Source: Calliopsis andreniformis
Taxonomy: Eukaryota; Arthropoda; Insecta; Hymenoptera; Andrenidae
Length of the DNA stretch: 64,000 nucleotides
Direction: 5' to 3'
Assembly: GCF_051401765.1 (NCBI RefSeq)
Contig: NC_135066.1
Span: forward strand, 24,431,501-24,495,500
Positions 11,933 through 22,920 of the stretch are shown here, piece by piece. The translations under genes were made by a program, and so were the position numbers. Each line of letters opens with the position of its first letter. The first letter of the stretch is position 1. Below the pieces are notes generated by a model. The model saw nothing but the letters and a program-made list of their open reading frames with translations. It ran no database searches and was not told where the DNA came from.

Positions 11933-12875
11933 ATGGATAAAACTGAGTTTCGTGTGTTGATAAAACATTGCTTTTTAATGGGGAAAAATACCGTTCAAGC
12001 TCAGCAATGGCTTGAAAAATATTATCCAGGCTCTGCTCCGTCGAAAACAATCATTTGTCGGTGGTATGCTGATTTTAAGCATGGTCGTACAGACACAAAT
12101 GATGCTGAACGCTCTGGTCGTACAAATGAGGCTGGTACTCCAGAAAACATTAAAACAACCCTCAAAATCGTGGTGGACAATCGCAAAGTGAAGTTGTGTG
12201 AGATAGTTGACATCCTGAAGTTATGATTTGGTAGTGTTTATTTTGCATCATAACTATTTTGCATCAGCATTTGGGTATGAAGAAGCTTTCTTCCAAATGG
12301 GTGCCGCGTTTCCTCACAATGGAGCAAAAACAACAACGCATCGATGGTTCAGAACGCTGTTTGGCACTGTTTACAAGAAACAAAAAGGAGTTTTTGCGTC
12401 GATGTGTGATAATGGATGAAACGTCGATCCACCACTATACGCCGGAATCAAAATGGTAGTCAGCTGAGTGGAGAACAGCATCAATAACGTATATTACATA
12501 GAGTTATTGGAGCGTTTAAAAGCAGAAATTGCAAAAAAACGACTGCATATGAAGAAGAAAAAAGTGCTCATTCACCAAGACAATGCACCGTATCACTAGT
12601 CGTTGGTTACGATGGCTAAAGTGCACGAATTGGATTTCGAATTGCTTCCGCAACCACCGTATTCTTCAGATTTGGCCCCTAGTGACTATTGACTGTTCGC
12701 AGACCTCAAAAATATGCTTCAGGGAAAGAGATTTGCTTCCAACGAAGAAGTAATTGCCGAAACTAACACCTATTTAGAGGCCAAAGATAAATCGTTCTAC
12801 AAGGCTGGCAGACAAAAATAAGAAACGCGTTGGAATGAATGTATCGCACTTGAAGGAGACTATGTTAATGAATAA
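11933..12875 (+). pseudogene. Mariner 1 transposase, broken
   Basis: The start ATGGATAAAACTGAG opens a helix-turn-helix N-terminus (FLMGKNTVQAQQWLEKYYPG). The frame ends at a stop near 12224 and resumes at 12259 with VPRFLTMEQKQQR and the first catalytic Asp in VIMDETSIHHYTPE. A roughly 100-bp internal deletion joins GEN to INNVYY near 12475. After that come IHQDNAP (second Asp) and DLAPSDY (third Asp) with stops between, then the family-typical end RWNECIALEGDYVNE and a stop at 12873-12875. The protein would have cut and pasted mariner DNA by a DDD mechanism. It cannot function now. Confidence 0.88.
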
Positions 12876-13038
12876 AGAAGAATATTGCCAAAAACATGTT
12901 GTTTTAGTAGTTAGTTCCGGGACTTATTGATCGATGTGTTATAATGACCTAATAATTTTGAATCTAATGAAGAAGGTTATATACTGGTGGAGTAATTAAT
13001 GTAGAAAAGAGGTGCATTAGGCAAAAACAAGACATATA

Positions 13039-15508
13039 CGGGGTGTCTCAAACTAAGTGTGGGAGCCGGAAATGGGAGATTCCTGGGGTGATTCTAAACA
13101 ACATTTTCCTTTGCAAAAATGTCCTCCGAAGCATTGTTAACAAGTTATTAACGAAAAACCCCGACCAATCAGAGAGCACGAATAGCGAGCGCTCGGCCGA
13201 CCAGCGACAGGTCACAAGCTACCCGGAGCGTCTGCTACTCACCGTGCTCGAGGCTTGTACAAGAAACTCAAAATGTTTACGTCAATGCTCAATTTCGCCT
13301 AAACTATTGCATGAAAAATTATGAAAAAAATTAGGAACACGCCAACTATCGCGATACATATTGTGGAATTTTTTCAGATTTTTAAATTATTAGCCAAGTT
13401 GTAGAAAAAAATAGACAATGTTAGTGTTGATTTCTCATAAACTATTGGACAAAAAATTAGGAACATCTTAGCTATCGCGACAAATGTTGTGGAATTTTCT
13501 TAGATTTTTAAATTAATTGACAAAATTGTAAAACATAAAAAACGAGAGACAAGAAGGATATTGACCAATTATGTTAAAACTATTGGTGGAAAAACTATAA
13601 CAAAAAATGCTGCAACATGTTAGCTACCGCGACAAATATTTTGGAATTTTTTCAGATTTTTAAAATAATTAACAAAGTTGTAAAACATAAAAAACGAGGA
13701 AGAAGAGTTTCAAAATGCCGATTTAGTAAAGTAATGCTATAGTAAAAAAAAAATAAAAAGCAATGTTTTCGTAGATCCTACGAATTGTACGTTATTTTAC
13801 TGTGTATCAAAACAATGAAAACTCACTGTAAAACTCACCCATTCGAAGAAGAATTCACTTGCTGCTTGAACACTTGCTCCATTAGGTCGTTGTGCCGATC
13901 CCGATCATTGGGGTATGATGCCCAGGTAGCGCTGATCGCAGGTATCCAAGACCAAAAGAAGACACTTTGCATTTATAACATTTCGCGGCCACTAACACTG
14001 ATCACTTCACTAAACAAGCACTTGACCTTTTAATGACCGACAATCGACTATTTTGAAACGTTCTGCGGCATTTCGTAAATAAAACCAAGATGTTACACAG
14101 TTCGGCGACGAAATGACGATCGATACTGGCGATTTTTTCCGAAGGCTCTTTCCTCGTGCTTTCGCATCCCTCCAGCGCGACTTCTCGGGGTGTAGCTTCG
14201 TCGAAATACTCGAATTTGATTTGTTAGTTGACACCAACGAGGTTGGATCTTCCTGGGTTACTTTTTTTAGTGGAGGTGGTAGTCTCTTCTTCGGGTCGAA
14301 AAAGTCGCAAGCAAATTCATGGGGAAAAACGAAGGGCATAACGAGTGTCTCGCAGATGTGGCCGTTTATGATCACAGGTATTGTCCTGCAAGTTCGAAGG
14401 AGCCATCGGTACCCGAGACTGAAGACCGCAAGGGTCGCGTCACGTTTACCATGGAAGTCCTTTCGATGCATTTGGACGGATGAAATATTGAATTGCCCGT
14501 TGTTAAAGCGCCAGTTGGGGAAAGCTTCTGAACGTTAAACATTTGGTCAACGGATGTCTCGCATAGACAGACAACCTCGTCGATGAGAAGAAAATACGGC
14601 AATTGTATTCTCATTCTTTAGTTACTTCAATATCAGAGTCCTATAACCGGCATATATTTTATTACGGCACACACATACAGTGATCATCCGATGTTTGTTT
14701 CTCTCTTCCCCAGTTTTCGTAAACCTTTTCGACCTATAGGGGAGGCTTACCCATGTATTAAAGATTTAACGGATCTTTTACATGCACGTAAATGCATTTA
14801 GGTACATGTAAAATCAGGACGTCCTTTATAAACCACTTGGAAGTTAAATTCAATACAATGGCAATACTTTTTTTCCTTCGGAATATTTCAACGAATATCT
14901 GTTTATTTTTTCAATTTTGTTTCATAAAAATATTTTGGAAGATAACAGGGCAAACAATAGGAATAAAATGTACGGTCACTACATGTGCAGCGTGATAAAA
15001 AGCAAGCCTCGGTCGCAAGACGCAGACATCGAAATTGTTAAAGGGATTCGAATACAATTGATGTATTTAACCTCCGATGCAACATCGAATTAGTCTCTGC
15101 CAGACATTCGTTGACCAAATGTTTAAGGGCAAAAGAGTTTCCCCAACTCGGTTTTTAACAACAGGCAATTCCATATGTCAGCCGTCCGAATGCATCGAAA
15201 GGACTTCCATGGTAAGCGCGACGTGACCCTCGCGGCCTTCGGTCTCGGGTACGGATGGATCCTTCGAACTAGGCAAGGCAATACCTGTGATCATAAACGG
15301 CCACATCTGCAAGACACTCGTTACGGTCTCCTACGCTAATCCGATATGCCTTTGCTTTTCCCCATGAATTTGCTTGTGACTTTTTCGACTCGAAGGAGAA
15401 ACTACCACCTCTACTAAAAAAAGTAACCGAGGAAGATCCAACCTTATTGGTGTCAGCTAGCAAATCAAATTCGAGTATTTTGACGAAGCTACACCCCGAG
15501 AAGTCGTG
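13039..15508. mobile_element. Foldback element copy B (left arm complete, right arm truncated)
   Basis: The left end is CGGGGTGTCTC preceded by TA at 13037-13038. The left arm runs to about 15000. From about 15030 to 15508 the sequence is the inverted copy of 14160-14990: the TCGGATATGCCTTTGC-containing block at 15340 pairs with the related block near 14320, and the CGACTTCTCGGGGTGTAG block at 14176 pairs with 15490-15508. The outer part of the right arm is missing. This copy has no insert at its centre, so it is a useful reference for the uninterrupted centre of copy C. No protein of known family is encoded. Confidence 0.75.
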
Positions 15509-17450
15509 CTGTCTCAGTTTCAGCGCCATTTGTTTAAACAAAATGTTTTGTAATACACATATTTTAAACCCTTTTATTGAAAAAATTGAATAATTTTACA
15601 CGCACTATCATTCTTCTTCTTCTCCCCAATCGATATAATAATGATCCTGTAAGCGTTAACGAATATACGTAACATGATATGTCGATGGTTGATCGGGCGA
15701 GGCTCCGAGGAGTCTGTGTTTTGTATATATTAACTGGAGAGCGTGATTTTCCGGGGCGACACGTTTGAGCGCGAGTTCAGTCTTAGCTGGTTCATGACAT
15801 TGGAGGGATTAAAATATATTATATGATCACCTTTTTAACGGTTTTGTGTCATTGCAACTCATCCTAAAATCCATTCCGAATAATCTTCTTAGCCCCCAAA
15901 CGTCTGTATCTTCCCCCTCAATCCACAACAAAAGGAAAATTAAATCCTGCTGCCATCTCCATCGATATCTACTAACAGCTCTTCGATAATTTAAATTTAT
16001 GTAGCCTGTAATTGGGGGATACAGCTTCTTCTGTAAGATTAAAAATAAAAAAGATTATTAAAAGCATTTCATCCTCATCATATAAGTTCTCCCACAATTT
16101 GAAAAAGATGTGAATATTTATACATACCAAGTATGCAAAATGTTAAAATTTGACAACACTGATCATTATTTTGTCTTCTTTTTCTCCACTACTTTTCTCC
16201 ATAGCTAATTTCATGTACTGAATCACATTTACCTTCCCACTCCCACATTTGCATTTTTATCGATCAATTCTTTTCGTCGGTAAAACAGTTTGGATGAGCA
16301 TTGATTTTAACCTTATCAACAATTCAGCTACTAGAATTGCCTGTTTACCATCTGTTGGTAAGACCTGGATGAAAACCTTATTGATGGATTCTTTCCCCTT
16401 TTCCCTTTCACAAACTCTGTAACACACGGGCGAGTCCGTGTGTGCTGATTTTCTTAGGATGCGTGTCCGTTTTCTGTTATTACCGAACACCTGTAAGATC
16501 TTCCGTTGCCGTGAGGTCTGCACAGTCCAGATCAATTGTACAATAAACACCTATGTAAGATACTCGACGTTTCGTCATCGCCTTGCCGTGAAGGCTAGAT
16601 TCCGTGCGTTTGGTCCACGACTTTTCCTCTTCCTCTCCGAGCTAACCGAGGTGTTCCGCCATACCTGTACTGCAAGGGTTGCGTATAATTGTCGAATTTC
16701 ACAGTATTTGGCACGAAAGTGCCTGGTGCCCATACAGTTGAATGTCGTTTGGCGAGTGACTTGCAGGGCGGATACGGCGAAGTTTATTAGGCCTCCCTGC
16801 CTCGAACTCACGGCAATTCGACGCAGGAAAAGTTTTCCACCCCATCGAGAAAATAAGTAACCTGATAGTATTTATGTATGATGATACTCGTAAAATTGAT
16901 TTTCGTGATTGGAAATGAAATGTTATAAAAAATCAAGCCAATTGAAATAAAAATAAGCTAAAACAAAGTTATTATCTTACTTAATAAAATGGTTCGATGT
17001 ATATATGTTTACAATATTTACAGGTATATTTGTTTCAATTACAAACAAGTTACTTATGTTATTACTTATTTCAATTTTTATTCATTACGGAAAAATTAAA
17101 AAGAGTATGTATGTAATTTTAATAAGTATCTCACTTCAATATGTCATATAGTCCGAATATGGTCAATAAATAATGTTCAATAAATGATACGCATACCAGA
17201 AACCTGTATTACTCAAAATTTAAAACCTGATGGAATTACAAAATTCCCTAACTACAACTGATATCATTTTGTAATTATATCGAGATATACAAAACTATTG
17301 AATGAATTGAATCATAAATTGCGTTTTGTGTGGTGTTCACAGTAACAAATAATAATATAGTATCACAAATGATCGTTTCGCCAATTAAAAATTAGTTTTG
17401 ATTAATGTAACAGTTAAAGCTGTACGGTAATTATTTAGAAGTTGTCTATC
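15509..17450. other. No gene recognised
   Basis: The longest frames (about 140 codons on plus at 16438-16860, 97 on minus) overlap each other on opposite strands and resemble nothing I know. The stretch at 16430-16850 is slightly richer in G+C. No terminal repeats were found. Confidence 0.35.
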
Positions 17451-17452
17451 CT

Positions 17453-17690
17453 CACCGATTTCGGTGGTTTTGAAATATGTAATACACCACAAAATTTTGA
17501 ATAATTTTTTCCTATACATACATCCGTCATTCGGCTTCAACTCTCTAGATATTTGTAAAAAACTGCTGCTATTATCACATTGAATTCTGTCTATACGTAC
17601 GAGTCCGTCGCACCGTCAGCAATATCATAGGGCCACCGCTTATCTATTGTTACCATGAAAACATCTTGTGATCGTCAGCCAATACATATA
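17453..17690. repeat. Diverged dispersed repeat, pairs with 23636-23880
   Basis: CTCACCGATTT, an AAACTGCTGCTATTAT block and a GTGATCGTCAG block occur in the same order and orientation near 23640-23880. The opening bases also resemble the Merlin terminal repeat at 24398. I read both as old Merlin-type terminal sequences, with modest confidence. Confidence 0.4.
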
Positions 17691-18494
17691 ACATCGATGA
17701 AATATAATGCAGAGTTTTTGATCTTTAACTGATAGATACAAACAGACCGCCAAGTCTGTGTCATTCGAAAAAAAGGGCTTTGTCTCCACTATTCGACATT
17801 GTTTGCGATTCGTTTTTATTATATCTACCTTCTTTATAAATGTCTTCAGTACAAACTGAGCCATATTATGCGCAAGTCATTCCAAACTTCCCCGAATCAC
17901 GCGCACCGTAGAAAGCAGACTTTAGCAATCTACGATCCTTTGGCAGATAAACGTATGAACCAAATAAAATAATACCGTTCCATTTCTCTAGGACCATTAC
18001 AGAACTAAAGATGCATTGATAATGAAATTCATGAATTTGTGAATTTATGTAATAATTATGATGATTTTGCACAAATTGTAATAGAACAAAAAGTAATTCA
18101 TAGCACGATGAATGGTGTAGAATGCAACAAATAACTGATACATGACCGAAAAGGTAATGTTTACATGTTACAATGTATCTTACATAAAAAAACGAAACAG
18201 AAAAGACTGTAAAAAAACAATGTTCTACAAAAATTACGGTGTTTCCTAATACATGGTTTCAACAAATTTAGTTATGTATTTATACTATATGCCGCTTTAT
18301 TACATACCATATAATATTTCACTCTCCTCGACTGCAGTTTTTAATAACTAATTCAAATACTCCACATGTATTCCAAAAGTGACACAATTTGAAAAATGAG
18401 ACAATTTGGTAAATACACCTCTATTCATTATCAAAATTTTTCTAATTAAATATCGAAATTGTAGAGTTTATTCAAAAAATGGGTAAATATACAG

Positions 18495-18943
18495 ATTAGG
18501 GGAGCCACATCCGATTTCAATGACCTTGGAATATGTTGTCAAGGTCATCATTCTGAACAACTTTTCCTTATACATATACCCGGCGGTCTCTTAGTTATCG
18601 AGATATTCGCAAAAATGTTTTCAATATTAAAAAATGTGATCGGAGTTGGTCCGGGTTAGGTTCATTAGCGGGGAGGGGTTTGCAAAAATGTATAAATAAT
18701 AGCCACGTTCCTACTTGTTTATTCCTTTATATCTTCATTTATTTTATATGTATCTGCCATTACTTGAAAAAAGCATCCAGTTGTTCGTCAAAATCGAATG
18801 TTCTTTTAAATACAAATTCTGCCAGATAGTGGTTGAAATGATATAATGATATCCTCTACGACCATACCTAGGAATATTGCCACGAATATTTCTCCATAGT
18901 CTTTCAATATTCTGGTATGGACACCTGTGATTGGATCAACGAA
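18495..18943 (-). mobile_element. Merlin-type element remnant (left repeat plus transposase C-terminus)
   Basis: ATTAGGGGAGCCACAT through the CGGCGGTCTCTTAGTT block to the GGGTTAGGTTCATTAGCGGGG block matches the left terminal repeat of the element at 24398. It is followed by the same 3' part of the transposase gene on the minus strand (FVDPITGVHT, ...GRGYH-like, FERTFDFDE-like). Similarity stops near 18943, so the catalytic core and right repeat are gone. The 11 bases before it (TAAATATACAG) match those before the 24398 copy, which may mean a shared flank by duplication. Confidence 0.7.
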
Positions 18944-20529
18944 CTTCCGCAATGATAACGTATACCAAAATATAGTCCTGTACATCCATTGCAATCTATT
19001 ATTTGCATGATTATGCAGTCAAATCTATCCTAAACATTAGAAATACGGTATATACTACCAAACATACTTTTCCGTATAATTCGAAAACTAAGATCCAGCT
19101 GTGATTATATATAAAAAAGTTGTTCAGGATCCGGTACTCTCTTGTATTCCCACCCCAATAAAACTTAATCCAAACATAACGTTCCTACATTTTATCCAAC
19201 GATAGATTAAACGCATATTGCCATCTTGTAAGCATCCTGTTTGAATTCACGAGGTACTTTCTCGATGAGTTTACCAGTTATAAATATTGGTTACCATCTA
19301 CCGCGATGTATTTAGAGAAACAATAGACAATTAGTAGTCCTATGCTGAATTGTACATTGCAACGAATGTGTATGTAAATGCAGAATTCAATGTAATAGTT
19401 GCAATAATATTTTGCGAATATTTCGAAAATAATCACCGAGTGGTGATTATATGTATAGAAAAAAATTGTACAAAATTTTATGCTCTATAACATATTTCAA
19501 AATCATGAAAATTGGTGAGAATAGAAAAATTCTAAATACTTACCGATTTTAGGATTATACGGTAAAAGAACATGCATCTATAAAGAGTTACACTATAAGA
19601 AAGCAATATTTAATTAGATAAATATCTTATGTTGAACGCTGAATCATCCTCAACTTGTTTAACTGATCGTAAGACAATATTCTCGCGATAGTTGTACTAC
19701 CTTTGGAACTGGTCCTATCTCACTATCGAGGAGGTACTACGAATTTCGGCGTCAGATTACTTCGGAATAAGGGTCGGCGGTTTGGTGTTCATGCAGAAAA
19801 GAATAGTGATTGAAAGAGAGAGACAACACTAATGTAACGTCATTAGAAAGTATAAACTTTTTTATTTTTGATTTTTTGTTAATAAAAATATCACCGTTAT
19901 AGTGGGGTGAATTTTCTGATTAAAATGATATTAAACACGATACGATTTGAATTATATTTACCGGTTCAACAAATGTTGATATTTCTTTCATTACGTACAT
20001 ATCGCTCTTCATAATTTACAAATGGTCCAAATTATGTGATGCTTGGTTTCATTTTCACTTGCTGTAACATCTGAGCTAATGAACCTTTAAGTAACAGCGT
20101 CGCTTCGATAAATCGGTTTATAAAACCCATAACGTGTAGGCGGAAACGTTTTTGCGCTTTTGATTTCCTTATGTATTCTACTCACATTGATAAATTCATT
20201 CCGTGTGTTCCGAAAATGCTCTCGTATTATATCGTGTTTGGTACCATTTTAATCAAAAATTAATTTGTGAAAGTACCAATTAACTACCAATTAAAGTTTC
20301 ATTGTGAAAGTTTCATTGATAAAAAACTAAAAATTAAAAATTAAATTTCAATGGTACATTAGTATTGTCTCATCTATACAGAACCCGGATACACTAGCAC
20401 AGGCAAATCAACACCAAAATCCTACCCGATTGAACGGGTTCCCCCGATAGGAGTAGAGACAGATTCGGTATCACTAACGCGTGGCTCCAGAAGCCTGCTA
20501 TCGAGAGAATACTGTAATTGCATATCCGG
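18944..20529. other. No gene recognised; inverted Merlin-repeat relics
   Basis: Two short stretches (about 19075-19130 and 19440-19520) read, in reverse complement, like decayed Merlin terminal repeats (GTGATTATATGTATAG...CATATTTCAAAATCATG). Otherwise AT-rich sequence, which may include the 3' untranslated region of the minus-strand exon that ends at 20530. Confidence 0.35.
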
Positions 20530-21597
20530 TTAATGTCTTCCACTGACTCTATCTATGATCGTTTGAGTCAGAATTCTTCCCGCAAGATCTTTAGCTATGT
20601 TGGTTAACTGATCACTGAAATTTGGTTTTCTAGTTGATGAAGATTTAACACTGTAACCTCCCTGATATCCTCCCTGGTATCCTCCCTGTGGATATCCTTG
20701 TGAATTTCCTTGCGGATATCCTTGTGAATTTCCTTGTGAATATCCTTGTGAATTTCCTTGTGGATATCCTTGTGAATATCCTTGTGGATATCCTTGTGAA
20801 TTTCCTTGTGGATATCCTTGTGGATATCCTTGTGAATTTCCTTGTGGATATCCTTGTGAATTCCCTTGTGGATATCCTTGTGAATTTCCTTGTGGATATC
20901 CTTGTGGATATCCTTGTGAATTTCCTTGTGGATATCCTTGTGAATTTCCTTGTGGATATCCTTGTGAATTTCCTTGTGGATATCCACGTGGATATCCTTG
21001 TGAATGTCCTTGTGGATATTCTTGAGAGTGTCCATGAGGATATCTTTCAGGATGTCCCGAGTAACCAGAATTACTGTTCAGTGGGTAACCAGATTGTGAC
21101 GGATATCCAGAAGAATTTCGTAGAAAATATTTTGGCTGTGTTGGGTAACTCGAACTTCCCGAAGAATATCCAGATGCTGATGGATACCCAGAACTAGTCC
21201 TCGATGGATATCCGAAGTTGTTTCTAGATGAACTTCCAACTTCTGATAGATAACTAGAAGAGCTAGAGGGGCTTCTAGACTCCGATGGGTACCCAGAGCT
21301 TCTTGAGGAATATTCAGATGGATAGGAACCAGACCTGGATGAATAATTAAACAAACTACTTCTGGAAGGGTAACCCAAATTGGATACATAACCCGATGAG
21401 TTGTCTGATGGATTCCTTGAGGGTGGATAAGAACTTTTGGTAGCATCAGCACTAGGATATTCACTTCCAAATGGATATCCGGACTTAGTCGATTGTGAAT
21501 CGGATGCCGAGGAGGCCATTCCATTATTGCTTTGTCGTCTTGTGATTATTCTGTTATCTCCGTTGTTGAATTCTGTGAACAATTCGTTATCTACTTC
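20530..21597 (-). CDS. Gly/Tyr/Pro/Ser-rich repeat protein exon (unknown)
   Basis: A minus-strand frame of at least 350 codons ending with TAA at 20530-20532. The N-terminal half is Ser/Tyr/Pro-rich with many GYPS-type motifs. Residues of about 180-290 are an imperfect array of (GYPQGNSQ) and shorter GYPQ units, then three QGGY repeats. The last 35 residues are an ordinary-looking tail, [11 protein letters not shown]...DRVSGRH. There is no ATG at the beginning of the frame. An acceptor-like AG at about 21598 followed by in-frame codons suggests this is a downstream exon of a spliced gene. Low-complexity GYP arrays occur in extracellular or cuticle-like proteins and in prion-like domains, but I cannot assign a function. 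It is a candidate host gene because it is open across more than 1 kb. Confidence 0.6.
   Translation of the reverse strand, partial: EVDNELFTEFNNGDNRIITRRQSNNGMASSASDSQSTKSGYPFGSEYPSADATKSSYPPSRNPSDNSSGYVSNLGYPSRSSLFNYSSRSGSYPSEYSSRSSGYPSESRSPSSSSSYLSEVGSSSRNNFGYPSRTSSGYPSASGYSSGSSSYPTQPKYFLRNSSGYPSQSGYPLNSNSGYSGHPERYPHGHSQEYPQGHSQGYPRGYPQGNSQGYPQGNSQGYPQGNSQGYPQGYPQGNSQGYPQGNSQGYPQGNSQGYPQGYPQGNSQGYPQGYSQGYPQGNSQGYSQGNSQGYPQGNSQGYPQGGYQGGYQGGYSVKSSSTRKPNFSDQLTNIAKDLAGRILTQTIIDRVSGRH
20690..21012 (-). repeat. Coding minisatellite, 24-bp and 12-bp units
   Basis: On the plus strand GGATATCCTTGT alternates with GAATTTCCTTGT about a dozen times, with occasional doubling of the 12-bp half unit. 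On the minus strand this encodes QGYP and QGNS. Every unit is a multiple of three, so length changes would keep the frame. This is also why other frames of the same region stay open. Confidence 0.93.
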
Positions 21598-22399
21598 CTA
21601 ATCATTTAGAAAATTTCTTTCTAAGCATATCCCCATGCCATGCTGTACTCAAGTTAATTTTCATCATTTGTCTTTTATGTATTAACATTGTTAGTGTTAC
21701 AGATATTATGGAATTTTGTTTAAATATTATAGTCATTACCTTCCTTGTATCTTGACAGGCAGGCTGTATAGCAAGTTAGTCATGCAACTTCATGTTTTTA
21801 TTTCTATATCTGCTAATGTCAGTGCCATTCGACAATGTGCCGTTTTCGTTAATAATTAATTGTTAAATGTCCATTGCTTCAAAGTGACTCTACACATTCA
21901 GTATCCACTATTAGTAATATATTTTGGCTTATTTACTTAATAACTTGTAACATAAATGTTGTTTTATGAAATGAGTATTTCGTCTGAATGTAGCAAAGAA
22001 TCAGAAATACGGTGAAAATGTTGATGCTATATAGTATATTCCACTTCTTTATTTACTACATGTGATTATATATTTTAACTACTTCTTGAGTACTTTAGGG
22101 ATCTATAAGATATGTGTATAATTATATAAGTACGACATACAACAGTAATATGGCACTAAAAAGGAAGAATCCACAGTTATCATTTATGAATGATGTCAAT
22201 GCATCTATTGACACTACTTTCGAACAACATTATAAAATAGAAACCATCAATTCTACCATATTCAATATTATATCTGTTTACGAAAGAACAATACAGTTTG
22301 TCGTATTTTATGATAACTGTAGTTTCCGATTTACAAAACAAACTCTAAGCCCAAAGTTTACATGTAAGATACAACATTTTGTAAGTAATTTTTTACTGA

Positions 22400-22671
22400 T
22401 TAGCCAGAAAATCTCCAGATTCTGTTTCCTTGATTATCAACAGAAGTATGAGTATTATAATAATTTCCATTACTTAGGTGACTAAGGCTCTTAGGTGTAG
22501 TTACAACACGTGATCCATGAATGTCATTTCCAAACAACCTAGAAAAAATAGAACCATCGCCGATAGTATTCCTTGATCCAGCGTTACCGCTAATTCTTCC
22601 TCCAAACCCACTGGAAGAAGACCTCGGTGGAGGAGTTGATCTGACTGTTCCTGGTTTTCGCGTCGGATACA
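22400..22671 (-). CDS. Gly/Ser-rich terminal exon (unknown)
   Basis: A 90-codon minus-strand frame that follows an acceptor-like TTTAACAG at about 22672 and ends with a stop at 22400-22402. The product starts YPTRKPGTVRSTPPPRSS, continues with Gly/Ser/Arg (GFGGRISG) and ends NTHTSVDNQGNRIWRFSG. It has no ATG of its own, so it is probably a last exon. It lies about 800 bp upstream, in transcription sense, of the GYP-rich exon on the same strand. The stop codon argues that it belongs to a separate gene or to an alternative transcript. No family was recognised. Confidence 0.45.
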
Positions 22672-22751
22672 CTGTTAAATTGTAGTGTAGTAGTCAAAAA
22701 TCCAGTCCACATTCTTACGCGAAAAGAGGTTTGGCATTCATTCATGTTTAA

Positions 22752-22916
22752 CCCTCGGAAGGCGAACTCGTGTGCACTAACGGCGTACGCCGAGTCATTT
22801 TGACGTCGAGTTCGCCGGCCAAGACTTAATATAGTGAAATATAATAAAAAATATGTGTAATTTATTTGCTAAATTAAATTCTGATTGTAATTCCAATTAA
22901 CATAAACAAGCAGGGG
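22752..22916. mobile_element. Small piggyBac-type MITE candidate
   Basis: A 165-bp segment flanked by TTAA on both sides (22748-22751 and 22917-22920), beginning CCCTCGG and ending CAGGGG. TTAA duplication with CCC...GGG ends is the piggyBac signature. A CGAACTCG/CGAGTTCG hairpin lies at its left. Short and AT-rich flanks allow a chance match. Confidence 0.45.
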
Positions 22917-22920
22917 TTAA

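Larger units (their letters stand above)
7195..12939 (+). mobile_element. Mariner 1, split by a gypsy retrotransposon
   Basis: The left end reads ACACTTCGATCAATAAGTCC and the reverse complement of the right end reads ACACATCGATCAATAAGTCC. Both are flanked by TA (7193-7194 and 12940-12941), the mariner target duplication. Removing the 4555-bp retrotransposon and its 4-bp duplication leaves about 1.19 kb, slightly shorter than a typical 1.25-1.3-kb mariner, which fits the internal deletion in its transposase gene. The retrotransposon sits between the left repeat and the transposase start. Confidence 0.88.

Noticed and set aside
16438..16860. 140-codon plus frame with an overlapping minus frame
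   Set aside because: Both strands are open over the same bases, with no recognised motif, start context or neighbours. Not supported as a gene.
20604..21197. 143-codon minus frame ([12 protein letters not shown]) and 169-codon plus frame ([12 protein letters not shown]) over the GYP repeat
   Set aside because: Every repeat unit is a multiple of three, so all frames remain open automatically. Only the GYPQ frame extends far beyond the array with a non-repetitive tail.
22114..22485. 123-codon plus frame
   Set aside because: Very AT-rich composition, no recognised motif, and it overlaps the minus-strand Gly/Ser-rich exon.
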